NCBI GenBank assembly: GCA_964236735.1
Contig: CAXSFM010000003.1
Location: 309,445 to 373,444, forward strand
Direction: 5' to 3'
Length of the DNA: 64,000 nucleotides
Origin: JAIVJG01 sp964236735
GTDB lineage: Bacteria; Acidobacteriota; Blastocatellia; Pyrinomonadales; Pyrinomonadaceae
Part shown: positions 39,472 through 48,173 of the stretch, in pieces
How positions within the stretch are numbered: position 1 is the stretch's first letter
Layout of the letters: the number at the start of each line of letters is the position of its first letter
Position numbers and translations under genes: made by a program
The notes under the pieces: model-generated
What the model saw: the letters and a program-made list of their open reading frames with translations, nothing else
Told to the model about the DNA's origin: nothing
Database searches by the model: none

Positions 39472-40500
39472 TCAAGGCATCAGCACGAGCTTGCCGAACT
39501 GTGCGCGATCCTCCATCAACTCGTGCGCGCGTCGCGCTTCGGCGAGCGGCAGCGTGCGATCAACGACGGCGCGAATTTGCCCACGCTCGATGAACTTCAT
39601 CGCGTCGAGCAACTCGGACTTCGATCCCATGAACGAGCCGAGCAGCGTCAGATGCCGGTAGAAAAGTTGGCGGATGTCCGTGCGCGCGTCGTAGCCGCTC
39701 GTCGCGCCGCAGGTGACGAGCCGCCCGTTTTTCGCCATCGAGAGAATCGAGCCTTCCCACGTCTCCGCGCCCGTGTGCTCGAAGACGACGTCAACGCCGC
39801 TTCGCTCCGTCAGACGCCTGATCTCCTTCGGCCAATCCGCGCGCGTGTAGTTGACGACTTCATCCGCGCCAAGCTCTTTCGCCTTCTGGAGTTTCTCGTC
39901 AGACCCGGCGGTGGCGATGACGCGCGCGCCGCGCAACTTCGCAATCTGTATCCCGATTGTGCCGACGCCGCTTCCCGCCGCGTGAACAAGTACGTCCTCG
40001 CCCGGCTGCACGCACGCGCGCGTAACGAGCATGTGCCACGCCGTCACGGTCACGAGCGGCAGCGCGGCGGCCTCCGCCCAACTCAGATTTTTCGGCTTCG
40101 GAATGACGTTGACGGCGGGCGCAGAGACGAGTTCCGCGTAACCCCCGTCGCGCCGGTAGCCGAGAATGTCGTAATGCGCGCAGAGATTGTCCGCGCCTCT
40201 TAAGCATTCGCGACAGTGGCCGCAAGAGACTCCCGGCTGCAACATCACCTCGTCGCCCATCCGTACCCAGTCCACAACCTCGCCGACTTCACGCACGACG
40301 CCCGCGATGTCGTTGCCGAGTATGTGCGGCAACGGAATTTCAATGCCCGGCAAGCCTCCGCGCACCCACACGTCCAGATGATTGAGAGCGCACGCGCGCA
40401 CTTCGACCAGCACCTCGTTGGCCTTGATCGAAGGGTCTGGACGGTCTTCGTAGCGCAGCACATTCGCCCCGCCGTGTTCATTAAAGATGACTGCCTTCAT
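39472..40500 (-). CDS. zinc-dependent medium-chain alcohol dehydrogenase/quinone-reductase-like
   Basis: 342 aa MDR enzyme using NAD(P)H. The structural-zinc lobe GVSCGHCRECLRGADNLC is intact; the catalytic-zinc-side region CALNHLDVWVRGG is of the alcohol dehydrogenase rather than the crotonase type. The nucleotide fold is GSGVGTIGIQIAKLRGARVIAT. The substrate is unknown. The start is the ATG 40500 (MKAVIFNEHGGANVLR); an earlier in-frame start adds 14 unrelated residues. The 371 bases from 40501 to 40871 hold no gene I can support. Confidence 0.85.
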   Translation of the reverse strand: MKAVIFNEHGGANVLRYEDRPDPSIKANEVLVEVRACALNHLDVWVRGGLPGIEIPLPHILGNDIAGVVREVGEVVDWVRMGDEVMLQPGVSCGHCRECLRGADNLCAHYDILGYRRDGGYAELVSAPAVNVIPKPKNLSWAEAAALPLVTVTAWHMLVTRACVQPGEDVLVHAAGSGVGTIGIQIAKLRGARVIATAGSDEKLQKAKELGADEVVNYTRADWPKEIRRLTERSGVDVVFEHTGAETWEGSILSMAKNGRLVTCGATSGYDARTDIRQLFYRHLTLLGSFMGSKSELLDAMKFIERGQIRAVVDRTLPLAEARRAHELMEDRAQFGKLVLMP

Positions 40501-40871
40501 GTTTTCGTCTCTCGAATGTGGTGATCGAAGCAACGGCGTCACGCATCTCGAAGCGGGCGATTCGTTGGCGCGAAAACTCTTCTCATGCGAACAGAATGCG
40601 TGTATTGTACCAGCCGTTTCGATTCAGCTACACCAGACCCGACGCTCTACCACGTTGACGATTCGACCGCGCCCGACAGCGCGACTCTTGCCCTCCTCGC
40701 CGCTCGAAAAAAAACAGACGCCGATGATAGTTTTTGCGGCTCGCGCGCGCATTAGTAAACAGCAAAGTTGGATTAACAGGACAACCGCGTCCGCCGTCGT
40801 TGCGAATATGTATCACGCGCAGAGGCTTAACCAATGCCGGCGAGCATCACAAGCGCGGCGGCACGCTTATC

Positions 40872-41031
40872 TACTGCGGGTTGCAAATGAATGTGACGGG
40901 AGATTAACCACAGAGGACTCAGAGAGACACAGAGAGAGACAATCAAAGCTCAGTCTTTCCTCTGTGCCCCTCTGAGTCCTCTGTGGTGAACATTCTTTCT
41001 CTCATGTCGCACTCATTCGCAAACCGCTATA
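40872..41031. mobile_element. MITE-like palindromic element, copy 2 (full length)
   Basis: 160 bp. The left end TACTGCGGGTTGCAAATG and the reverse complement of the right end, TATAGCGGTTTGCGAATG, are imperfect terminal inverted repeats of ~30 bp. The interior is an imperfect inverted repeat based on ACAGAGGAC-like 9-nt units. Both ends carry TA. The right end lies 10 nt before the M23 gene, so the element forms its leader. Confidence 0.85.
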
Positions 41032-41040
41032 AACAGGAGA

Positions 41041-42510
41041 ATGATAAGAATGAAAAATCAGACGATTACGCAAACCTCTGACTCTGAGAAGAGACGCCGT
41101 GCGCGCGCACTTTCGCGCGCTCTGACCCGCTACTTTGCGCCCATCGTCGCCGTCCTCTGTATGACGGCGATGGCCGCCGCCTTTGACAAGTCGAAGGGCG
41201 TCTATCGCGTGCCTTTCGAGAACGGCACTTCCGTCAAAGTCGTTAGCGATCATCTCAAGCACAGCCCGCCCGGCAGGATTGACATGATCGGCACGGGCGG
41301 AAGCGGCGCGTACAAAATCGTCGCCGCCGCAGACGGGCGCATCCGCTACATCGTTGACAACTTCAGCAAGCAGATAGACAGCGACAGCGGCCAGCCCTGC
41401 ACGAACAACTACGTCTGGATCGAGCACGCCAACGGCGAGTGGACAAAGTACTCGCACATGCAGACGGACTCGACGACGAAGAAGGCCAATCTCAAAGTCG
41501 GCCAGTTCGTCAAAGCCGGCACGTATCTCGGCGACGAGGGCAAGGTCGGGTGCGCGAGCGGCAACCACCTGCACTTCGAGGTCGGCTTTCCCAGAGCGAC
41601 CGATCCGATTGAAACAATCGGCGGATTTCTTAAGGACAACGGCGACAGCAAGCGCAACCTGATCCCGCGCATCTGCGGCATTGACGGCGGCATCTTCGTG
41701 AGCGGCGGAAGCTACGATGCGCGCGACGTGCCCGGCAACATCAAGTCCGGCTCCGCCGAAGCCTCATATCACGGAGTGCCCGCGCGTGATTATCAATGCA
41801 TGGTGGATCAGGCCGTCAGCGCGGGCTATCGCCTCGAATGGGTTGACGGCTTCGACTTCAAGGGCGACACCTTCTTCAATGTCGTCTTTCGCCCCGACAA
41901 AGGCGAGACGTGGTCGGCGCGTCATAACTTGAGCGGCGCGCAGTATCAGGTTGAATTCGACAAGCACAAGGCGGCGGGCTTTCGTCTCAAGCAGGTTGAC
42001 AGCTATCTCGTCGGCAATCAGGTTCGCTACGCGGCGATCTTCGTCAAGGACGGCGGCCCCGAGGTCGCGGCCTATCACGGCCTGCCGGCTGCCGAGCACC
42101 AGAAGCGGATTGATGAGTTGACCGCCGGCCCCTGGAGACCGAAGAACATCTCCGTCGTCTCCATCAACGGCGAGCGTTTCTACACCGCGCTCTACGAGAA
42201 GGAGAACATCGGCAGCTACGAGGCGAAGTCTTTTCTCACCTCTGAGGAGTATCAAAAACTATCCGACGAGAACAAACAGAAGGGACGCCAGCTTGCCTAT
42301 CTCAACGCCTACGAGCACAACGGCCAGCCGCGATTTTCCGCCATCTGGAATTCCTCGACGCAGGGCGTTTTCAAGTCGCGTCACGACCTGACTTCGAGCG
42401 CGTATCACGACGAATGGGAATCGGCTCTCAAGAGCGGGATGCTGACCCGCGCCGTCACGGGCTACACGGATGGCAACGCAGTCCGCTACGCCGCCGTCTG
42501 GAGAAAGTGA
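41041..42510 (+). CDS. exported M23-like peptidase with bacterial tandem repeat (BTRD1) domains
   Basis: 489 aa. A hydrophobic signal (YFAPIVAVLCMTAMAAA) is followed by a lysostaphin-type M23 domain at about residues 55-190 with KHSPPGRIDMIG (His/Asp) and SGNHLHFEVG (HxH), then four to five repeats of ~45-50 residues ending in F/Y-A/S-A-I/V-W/F (YHGVPARDYQCMVDQAVSAGYR; NVVFRPDKG; YAAIFVKDGG; FSAIWNSSTQG; YAAVWRK). The repeats match the BTRD1 type known from polyglycine hydrolases. It may cut peptidoglycan or be a structural/enzyme inhibitor-like protein. The zinc ligand set looks complete but its activity is untested. Confidence 0.8.
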   Translation: MIRMKNQTITQTSDSEKRRRARALSRALTRYFAPIVAVLCMTAMAAAFDKSKGVYRVPFENGTSVKVVSDHLKHSPPGRIDMIGTGGSGAYKIVAAADGRIRYIVDNFSKQIDSDSGQPCTNNYVWIEHANGEWTKYSHMQTDSTTKKANLKVGQFVKAGTYLGDEGKVGCASGNHLHFEVGFPRATDPIETIGGFLKDNGDSKRNLIPRICGIDGGIFVSGGSYDARDVPGNIKSGSAEASYHGVPARDYQCMVDQAVSAGYRLEWVDGFDFKGDTFFNVVFRPDKGETWSARHNLSGAQYQVEFDKHKAAGFRLKQVDSYLVGNQVRYAAIFVKDGGPEVAAYHGLPAAEHQKRIDELTAGPWRPKNISVVSINGERFYTALYEKENIGSYEAKSFLTSEEYQKLSDENKQKGRQLAYLNAYEHNGQPRFSAIWNSSTQGVFKSRHDLTSSAYHDEWESALKSGMLTRAVTGYTDGNAVRYAAVWRK

Positions 42511-42548
42511 TTCAACGTCGGCGAGCTTCAAACGCCGCCCGGACGAAT

Positions 42549-42588
42549 CGAAGGGGGCTGTTGACTTCACGGTCAACAGCCCCCTTCG
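42549..42588. terminator. bidirectional stem-loop between M23 gene and lipA
   Basis: A perfect 17-bp stem, CGAAGGGGGCTGTTGAC with its complement (42549-42565, 42572-42588), and a 6-nt loop TTCACG. It lies between convergent genes. There is no clear T-run. Confidence 0.8.
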
Positions 42589-42616
42589 GCGTCGGCAATC
42601 ATTCCGGCAAAAACTT

Positions 42617-43573
42617 TCAACTGACCGTTTCAAGTTTAACTTTCGTCTCCGGCGTCGGGCTTTCGGTCTGCTGTCGCGCGTGATAAGACGAGCGCGTCAA
42701 GGGACTCGATTCGACGTGCCTGAACCCTAGCTCCATGCCAACTTCACGCCAGCGCGCGAACTCTTCCGGCGTCACGTAACGTTCGACGGGAAGCCGCCGC
42801 GCGTGCGGCTGTAGATACTGGCCGATGGTCATAATGTCGCACGATGCGGCGCGCAAATCTTTCATCAAAGCGACCACTTCATCGAACGTCTCGCCGAGTC
42901 CCGCCATGATGCCGCTCTTCGTCAACATCCCTCGCCCTTCGCGGTCGCGTCGCTCCGCCGCGCGTTTCAAAAGCGTCAATGTCTGTTGATAGTCGGCGTC
43001 CGGGCGCACGCGACGATAGAGGCGCGCGATGGTTTCGGTGTTGTGGTTGAGCACATCCGGCGCGGCGTCGAGCACAGTATGAAGCGCGTCCTCATCGCCG
43101 TTGAAATCCGGGATCAGCACTTCAATCTTGCATTCAGGGTTCAGAGCGCGCACCTGTCTAATCGTCTCAGCCCAGTGCGCCGCGCCGCCGTCGGGCAAGT
43201 CGTCGCGATTCACAGATGTGATGACGGAGTGCGCGAGGTTCAAATGCTTGACGGCCTCTCCGACGTGGCGCGGCTCGTCGGGGTCGAGCGTGCCAGCCTC
43301 GCCTTTGCCGACGGCGCAGAAACCGCAATGGCGCGTGCAGATGTCGCCGCCGATCATAAACGTCGCCGTGCGGTCGCTCCAGCACTCGAAGATGTTCGGG
43401 CAGCGCGCCTCTTGGCAGACGGTGTGCAGGTTCAATCCCTCGATCAATTTAAGCACCGCGTTCTGATTCGACGGGTCGCCGATTTTGATCTTCAACCAAC
43501 CGGGTTTCGGCCCGCCGCGCGGCGGGCGCGAAGAAGGTGTCGGGTTATTGAGAACTATTAACTCGCGACTCAA
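42617..43573 (-). CDS. lipA: lipoyl synthase LipA
   Basis: Radical SAM enzyme that inserts two sulfurs into octanoyl groups on E2/H proteins. 318 aa. Auxiliary cluster cysteines are C53, C58 and C64 (CQEARCPNIFEC) and radical SAM cysteines are C79, C83 and C86 (CTRHCGFC). The end contains the family RSSYHA motif that donates a Ser ligand. It is last in the lipB-X-ilvA-lipA set, which puts both lipoylation steps and a 2-oxobutyrate-forming enzyme together. Confidence 0.95.
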   Translation of the reverse strand: MSRELIVLNNPTPSSRPPRGGPKPGWLKIKIGDPSNQNAVLKLIEGLNLHTVCQEARCPNIFECWSDRTATFMIGGDICTRHCGFCAVGKGEAGTLDPDEPRHVGEAVKHLNLAHSVITSVNRDDLPDGGAAHWAETIRQVRALNPECKIEVLIPDFNGDEDALHTVLDAAPDVLNHNTETIARLYRRVRPDADYQQTLTLLKRAAERRDREGRGMLTKSGIMAGLGETFDEVVALMKDLRAASCDIMTIGQYLQPHARRLPVERYVTPEEFARWREVGMELGFRHVESSPLTRSSYHARQQTESPTPETKVKLETVS

Positions 43574-43660
43574 AATTTATTTATCTCCAGATTGATTTCA
43601 AACGTGCGTCCATTTTAACACTCGCGCCGCCGCGTTGTCGCTCGGAGCGTTCGCCGCCCT

Positions 43661-44620
43661 TCACTTCTCTTCCATGACACGCGCGAGCACGTCTGCATCC
43701 ACGTTGCCGCCAGAGAGGATAACGCCGACGCGCTCGATACCGGCGGGGAGTTTGCCGAACAGAGCGGCAGCCGCCGTGACCGCGCCCGTCGGCTCGACGA
43801 GAATTTTCAGGCGGAACAAAAGAAAACGCATCGCCTCAACGATCTCATCTTCGCTCACGGTCAAAACGTCTTCGGCGTTCGCGCGCAGGATGGGAAAGGT
43901 CAGCGCGCCGGGCGCTTGCGTCCGCATTCCGTCGGCGATGGTCGGCGGCGGCGCGATGCAGACGCGCTCGCCTTTGATGAACGACTGGCGCGTATCATCC
44001 GACAGTTCCGACTCGACGGGGTAGCAACGTATCTTCGGATTGACGGCTTTCGCCACCGTACTCGCGCCCGCGAACAAACCTCCGCCGCCGCACGGAGTCA
44101 GCAGCGCATCGAGGTCTGGCACTTCTTCCAGCAACTCAATCGCGCACGTTCCCTGCCCCGCCATGATTGAGTAGTCGTCGTAGGGCGGCACGACGACAAG
44201 ACCGTAGAGCGCGGCGACATCACGCGCGACCTGCTCGCGGTCGTCCTGTTGCCGGTCATAAAAAACAATCTCCGCGCCGTAGCCCTTTGTCGCCGCCAAC
44301 TTCGCGCGCGGCGCGTCCGTCGGCATCACAATCACCGCGCGCACGCCCGCCTCGCGCGACGCCAGCGCGACGGCCTGCGCGTGATTGCCCGACGAAAACG
44401 CGACCACGCCGCGCTGCCGCTCATCTTCGCTCAAAGAAAGTATGCGGTTCGTCGCGCCGCGAAACTTGAACGCGCCCGCGCGCTGAAAATTCTCGCACTT
44501 GAAAAAGACGCGATGCCCTCCCGCCGCCTCATCAAACGTCCGCGACGTGATGACCGGCGTGCGATGAATGTGCGGGCGGATGCGCTCGTGCGCTTCGTGG
44601 ATGGAATCAAGAGTCAGCAT
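43661..44620 (-). CDS. ilvA: PLP-dependent threonine ammonia-lyase/serine-threonine dehydratase
   Basis: Turns threonine into 2-oxobutyrate and ammonia. 319 aa fold type II PLP enzyme: the Lys-bearing motif is AFKFRGA, SSGNHAQAVALA is the phosphate/Asn loop, and GGGGLFAG binds PLP phosphate. The length lacks the C-terminal regulatory ACT domain of biosynthetic IlvA, so it is a short catabolic or racemase-like type. ilvA is used in the broad sense; serine racemase is the main alternative. Its start overlaps the end of the upstream gene by 14 bases. Confidence 0.8.
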   Translation of the reverse strand: MLTLDSIHEAHERIRPHIHRTPVITSRTFDEAAGGHRVFFKCENFQRAGAFKFRGATNRILSLSEDERQRGVVAFSSGNHAQAVALASREAGVRAVIVMPTDAPRAKLAATKGYGAEIVFYDRQQDDREQVARDVAALYGLVVVPPYDDYSIMAGQGTCAIELLEEVPDLDALLTPCGGGGLFAGASTVAKAVNPKIRCYPVESELSDDTRQSFIKGERVCIAPPPTIADGMRTQAPGALTFPILRANAEDVLTVSEDEIVEAMRFLLFRLKILVEPTGAVTAAAALFGKLPAGIERVGVILSGGNVDADVLARVMEEK

Positions 44621-45101
44621 TTGTCATCTGTTGTTCGAGCAGTAATTCGGCTTCATGGCGCACGGCAGCGCCAAACGTTTCTTCGCTCATGTCGCTAAAG
44701 TCTTCATAAGTTGCGGGGTCATGTCCTAAGTAGAGACAACTCCAACGGACTAGATGATGTGGATAGTCAAGGACAGGAATTGTCTGGTAAATCAGCGTGC
44801 ATCCCTCAAACGGCTCGACCTCGCCACAGAGAATTTTTCCTGCCACATAACGCGTGTACCAGCGTAAGTTTTCTTCAGGTTCGGGCGCGACCCAACCTAA
44901 TTCTCTGATGCTTCGCTCGAAATAATTCTCCACCTCCGAGGAATACAAGGGCAGGGATAAGCTCGCCAGAATACATAAGCTCTTCGTATCATAGCCGGAC
45001 TCTAGCATCGAGACTGCCCAGACAACCAAGTCCTCAACAGTCGCACGCGACAGGTATCGCTTCGCAAGTAACTCTCTCGTTTCCGGTGTCATTAAATGCA
45101 T
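44607..45101 (-). CDS. uncharacterised protein between lipB and ilvA
   Basis: 164 aa, soluble, helical and acidic, with no signal peptide. Notable stretches are ATVEDLVVWAVSMLESGYDTKSLCILASL, VENYFERSIRELGW and LVRWSCLYLGHDPATYEDFSDMSEETF. Its composition is less GC-rich than its neighbours. It starts 3 nt after the lipB stop and runs 14 bases into ilvA, so it is translationally coupled to both. I do not recognise a family. Confidence 0.65.
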   Translation of the reverse strand: MHLMTPETRELLAKRYLSRATVEDLVVWAVSMLESGYDTKSLCILASLSLPLYSSEVENYFERSIRELGWVAPEPEENLRWYTRYVAGKILCGEVEPFEGCTLIYQTIPVLDYPHHLVRWSCLYLGHDPATYEDFSDMSEETFGAAVRHEAELLLEQQMTNADS

Positions 45102-45104
45102 GTC

Positions 45105-45791
45105 TCAATCGTGTGAGTGCTTCCCCACGCTCGCGGACTCGTCGCGCGTGTCTGTTGTCATGCCAAACACTTCGGCGAAGCGAGCGATGATGCAGTCCTC
45201 AACTTCGCGCAAGGGCGTCTCGCGCCCCAGAATTTCTTTCATCGAAGTGACCGGCTCGCCCTCGCACGCGATGATGAGATCGAAGTAGCTGAGGTCTGTG
45301 TTGACGTTCAAGGCGAAGCCGTGCGTCGTCACCCAACGCGAAATGTGGACGCCGATGGCGGCGATTTTGCCCTGCTTCGTGTGGACGCCGGTCAAACCTT
45401 TGACGGGAAAACTCTCGATACCGAAGTCGCTCATGGCGCGCATCAACAATTCTTCAAGCTCGCGGACATATTTATGCACATCCTCGCGGTCAGGACTCAA
45501 ATTGATGATGGGATAGCCGACGACTTGTCCGAGCCCGTGATACGTCATCTTGCCGCCGCGATTTGTTTCGTGGACGGAGACGCCGCGCGCCGCGAGCACA
45601 TCGGGCGTGGCGAGAATGCCCGCTTCGGTCGCGCGACGGCCAATCGTTAAGACGTGCGGATGCTCGACGAGCAGGAGTGTGTCGGGTTGCTCGCCGCGCT
45701 TGACGGCTTGCTCGGTCTCTTTCTGAATTTGATAGGCCGCACCGTATTCGAGTCGTCCGAGACGGCGAACCTTGAGCGTGCGCGCGCGCAT
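45105..45791 (-). CDS. lipB: octanoyl-[ACP]:protein transferase LipB
   Basis: Moves octanoyl from ACP to lipoyl domains, the step before LipA. 228 aa. Family motifs are TIGRRAT, NRGGKMTYHGLGQVVGYPI, TGVHTKQGKIAAIGVHISRWVTTHGFALN and LIIACEG with the catalytic Cys; the Lys of GKIAAIG is the partner. ATG 45791 gives a normal start (MRARTLKVRRLGRLEYG). A GTG at 45836 would add 15 residues. It heads the lipB-X-ilvA-lipA unit. Confidence 0.93.
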   Translation of the reverse strand: MRARTLKVRRLGRLEYGAAYQIQKETEQAVKRGEQPDTLLLVEHPHVLTIGRRATEAGILATPDVLAARGVSVHETNRGGKMTYHGLGQVVGYPIINLSPDREDVHKYVRELEELLMRAMSDFGIESFPVKGLTGVHTKQGKIAAIGVHISRWVTTHGFALNVNTDLSYFDLIIACEGEPVTSMKEILGRETPLREVEDCIIARFAEVFGMTTDTRDESASVGKHSHD

Positions 45792-45899
45792 CTCGACAGC
45801 GTCTCGCGTGTTCGTGGTTGTTGACACTTCGCGCACATTGTAGCAGCCTGTGAAGCACGGAGACGAACAACCAAAAATTGATTCCGAAGGAGCAAGATT

Positions 45900-46415
45900 G
45901 TGAAAGCTTTGTTTGCGACGCTGATGGTCTGCCTGCTATTGCTCGGCTCTAACATTTCGCTCTCGGCGCAGACGCGCGCGCGCCGCTCGACCACACAGAA
46001 GCGACGCACGACCGCTTCGTCTTCATCGTCGCATCTCGACGCGACGCAGACGAATGCGGCGCGCATCAAGCTCGGAGATCAAATCAAGAATCTGACAAAA
46101 TTCTTGTATCTCTACGGGCGTTTCTCGAAAGACCTTGAGTTAACCGGCGCGCAAGCGGGCGCGGATGATACTGCGTCTGCCAAAACGCGCGCTTCCCTGC
46201 TCAACACGATTCGCGCCATCCGCGAGGGACTCGACGGATTGGAAGCGCAGTTTCGTCTGACGCCCGGACTCCAGACGCAATACGCGAATCTCTCCGGCGT
46301 CGCGCAACTTGCCTCCGATGCTGAGACGGAAGCCTCCGCCAACCATCTCGACCGTGCCGGGCGAATGCTCATCGAAGTCGTCAATCGTCTGACGGATGTG
46401 TTGCTGGAAATGTAG
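45900..46415 (+). CDS. small exported protein of unknown function
   Basis: 171 aa. A signal peptide (LFATLMVCLLLLGSNISLSAQ) is followed by a basic Arg/Thr/Ser-rich stretch and two long amphipathic helices (ARIKLGDQIKNLTKFLYLYGRF; DTASAKTRASLLNTIRAIREGL). The end has a helix that would pair (ASANHLDRAGRMLIEVVNRLTDVLLEM). GTG start with GAAGGAG 7 nt ahead. I see no family. It is divergent from lipB and convergent with the VWFA gene. Confidence 0.7.
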   Translation: MKALFATLMVCLLLLGSNISLSAQTRARRSTTQKRRTTASSSSSHLDATQTNAARIKLGDQIKNLTKFLYLYGRFSKDLELTGAQAGADDTASAKTRASLLNTIRAIREGLDGLEAQFRLTPGLQTQYANLSGVAQLASDAETEASANHLDRAGRMLIEVVNRLTDVLLEM

Positions 46416-46424
46416 GTGGCAGGA

Positions 46425-46672
46425 GAGGCTAGAGGCTGGAGACTATAGCGGTTGGCGATTGAGTGCGACTTGAGTGAAAGAATTTTCACCACAGAGGACA
46501 TGGAGGGGCACAGAGGAAAGACGGAGGTTTGATGGTCTCCTCCTGTGCTGCCTCTGTGCCCCTCCGTGTCCTCTGTGGTTAATCTCTGGCCGCATTCATT
46601 TGCAACCCGCAGTAGAAGCTAGTTAAAAGCAGTTCGCTTCTTGCCACCCTCTAGTCTCCAGCCTCTAGCCTC
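46425..46672. repeat. heptad inverted repeat, GAGGCTA family, with a MITE-like element in its loop
   Basis: Left arm GAGGCTA, GAGGCTG and GAGACTA (46425-46445) pairs perfectly with TAGTCTC, CAGCCTC and TAGCCTC (46652-46672), 21 bp. The 206-nt loop is mostly the 171-bp element at 46444-46614, which overlaps the inner end of the left arm by two bases (TA). Confidence 0.85.
46444..46614. mobile_element. MITE-like palindromic element, copy 3 (full length, inverted relative to copy 2)
   Basis: 171 bp. Its left end TATAGCGGTTGGCGATTG equals the reverse complement of copy 2's right end with two changes, and its right end is the reverse complement of copy 2's left end with two changes. The inner core is TTCACCACAGAGGACATGG with its inverted copy. 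Nested in the loop of another repeat, so it was probably inserted later. Confidence 0.85.
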
Positions 46673-46676
46673 TGCA

Positions 46677-48029
46677 TCATCCTTTCTTGTAATACCCTTG
46701 TCGTGCGCGAATGCGGAGGTCTGTGCGGGCGGGCGTGGTGACTTTGATCTTGAGGAATTTGCCGGGCGGCGCGTCGGCGTTCGATTGGTATTGCAGTAGA
46801 TATTGCGCGCGTAGCTCGGCGGCGATTTGACGGAAGATGCGTTCGAGCGCGTCACTTCGCTCAGGCACGTAGGCCGTGCCGCCGGTGGCTTCGGCGACCT
46901 GCTGCATCCCGTTTTGCGCGCGCGTGCTGATCTCGTTGAGACGCACGCTGGCTCCGCCCGGATTGATCGAATAGAAAACCGTGTCGGCTCCCTGCACGAT
47001 GCGTTGCACGCCGGCGACCGCGCGCGCGTGCCGCGCCTGCAAATCTTTGCGCGCCGCAGTCCGTAACTGCTGGCTCGTGCTGCCCGCGCTTTGTGCCTTT
47101 TGTTCCGCCTCATATTCTGCAACTGTCTGCTCGCGCACGCTCAAACTGAAATTGTCGTCGCCGTCGGAGATGGCGAGAATGACGCGGCGATGGTTGCCGG
47201 GCGTGTTCTCGTTGAGATACTTGGCGGCGAAATTGATCGAGTCGTAAAAGGCCGTCGGCACGCTTTTGGTGGCCGCCGGGATTGCGAGAATCTTGGCGGT
47301 CGCCGTCTCGGCGGAAGCGAGCGGCTGCACGAGCAAAGGCTTGTCTGCGATGGTGATGACGGCGGCGCGGTCAGACGATTTCAAAACTTCTTTGAGAAAG
47401 CGCGCGGCGGCTTCCTGTTGAAGCGTGAAGAAACCTTTGGCGTTGACGCTGCTCGAAATGTCGAACAGGATGGCGATGTCGAGCGGCACTTGCTCGGCGT
47501 CGCCGACCGCCGTCAACTCCTGCGCGCGGCCTTCCTCTTCCAGACGAAAGTCACCCACCTTCAAGCCCTGCACCGCATCGCCGTTCGCGTTCGTCACGGC
47601 GGCGGGCACGACGACGAGATTCGATGTCACGCGCACCACTTCATCGTCATCTGCAACAACATCGGCAGGCGTCGGCGTCGCTTTCGGCGCGGGCGTCTGC
47701 GGTGCGGGAGACGCGGGAGATGAAGATGGTTGAATGGCGCGCGGCTCGGGCGGGAACGTAGTTGATGTTGTCGTCTGCGTCGCGCTGTTTGTGCCGGATG
47801 CGTTTGATGACGACGGCGGCAGGCGCGGCACGACGATGGGCGTCGGGGACAGCGACGGTTTCACGTTCGGGGCGGCCTTCGTCGTGCCGCTCGCGCGCTT
47901 GCCTGTGCGTCGTCGCGCGCTCGTTTTGCTTTGCGCCGCGAACGCGCCCGGAGTGAACAGCGTGGACGCGAAAAACACGAACGCGAGAAAGAGCGTCGTG
48001 TTATTTCTCAACTCTCTTCGGATGCACAT
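46677..48029 (-). CDS. exported VWFA-related protein, Acidobacterial type
   Basis: 450 aa. Signal peptide (NTTLFLAFVFFASTLFTPGAFA), then a basic and Thr/Pro/Ser-rich linker to about residue 120, then VTSNLVVVPAAVTN-GLKVGDFRLEEEGRAQELTAV, the hallmark N-terminal segment of the VWFA-related Acidobacterial family (TIGR03436). The VWA domain has a MIDAS FDISSSV and later DSINFAAKYLNE and AISDGDDNF. Function unknown; the family is expanded in Acidobacteria and is the strongest taxonomic pointer in the window. Confidence 0.9.
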   Translation of the reverse strand: MCIRRELRNNTTLFLAFVFFASTLFTPGAFAAQSKTSARRRTGKRASGTTKAAPNVKPSLSPTPIVVPRLPPSSSNASGTNSATQTTTSTTFPPEPRAIQPSSSPASPAPQTPAPKATPTPADVVADDDEVVRVTSNLVVVPAAVTNANGDAVQGLKVGDFRLEEEGRAQELTAVGDAEQVPLDIAILFDISSSVNAKGFFTLQQEAAARFLKEVLKSSDRAAVITIADKPLLVQPLASAETATAKILAIPAATKSVPTAFYDSINFAAKYLNENTPGNHRRVILAISDGDDNFSLSVREQTVAEYEAEQKAQSAGSTSQQLRTAARKDLQARHARAVAGVQRIVQGADTVFYSINPGGASVRLNEISTRAQNGMQQVAEATGGTAYVPERSDALERIFRQIAAELRAQYLLQYQSNADAPPGKFLKIKVTTPARTDLRIRARQGYYKKG

Positions 48030-48173
48030 CAAACTTGAGTCTCCCTCAATGCCGGATTAGGCGAAGACTTCGCGCGCGCTAACTTGTCAGCGATGTCGCT
48101 CGCGAAAATGGCAGGCGACGAGAAATGTTTCCCGACGCCTGCCACTCTATATCCGATGCGCTGGCGATTGTTA

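Noticed and set aside
40501..40871. Riboswitch or small gene upstream of the M23 gene
   Set aside because: No conserved riboswitch core, no open frame with family sequence, and only an A-run at about 40711. I see nothing supportable.
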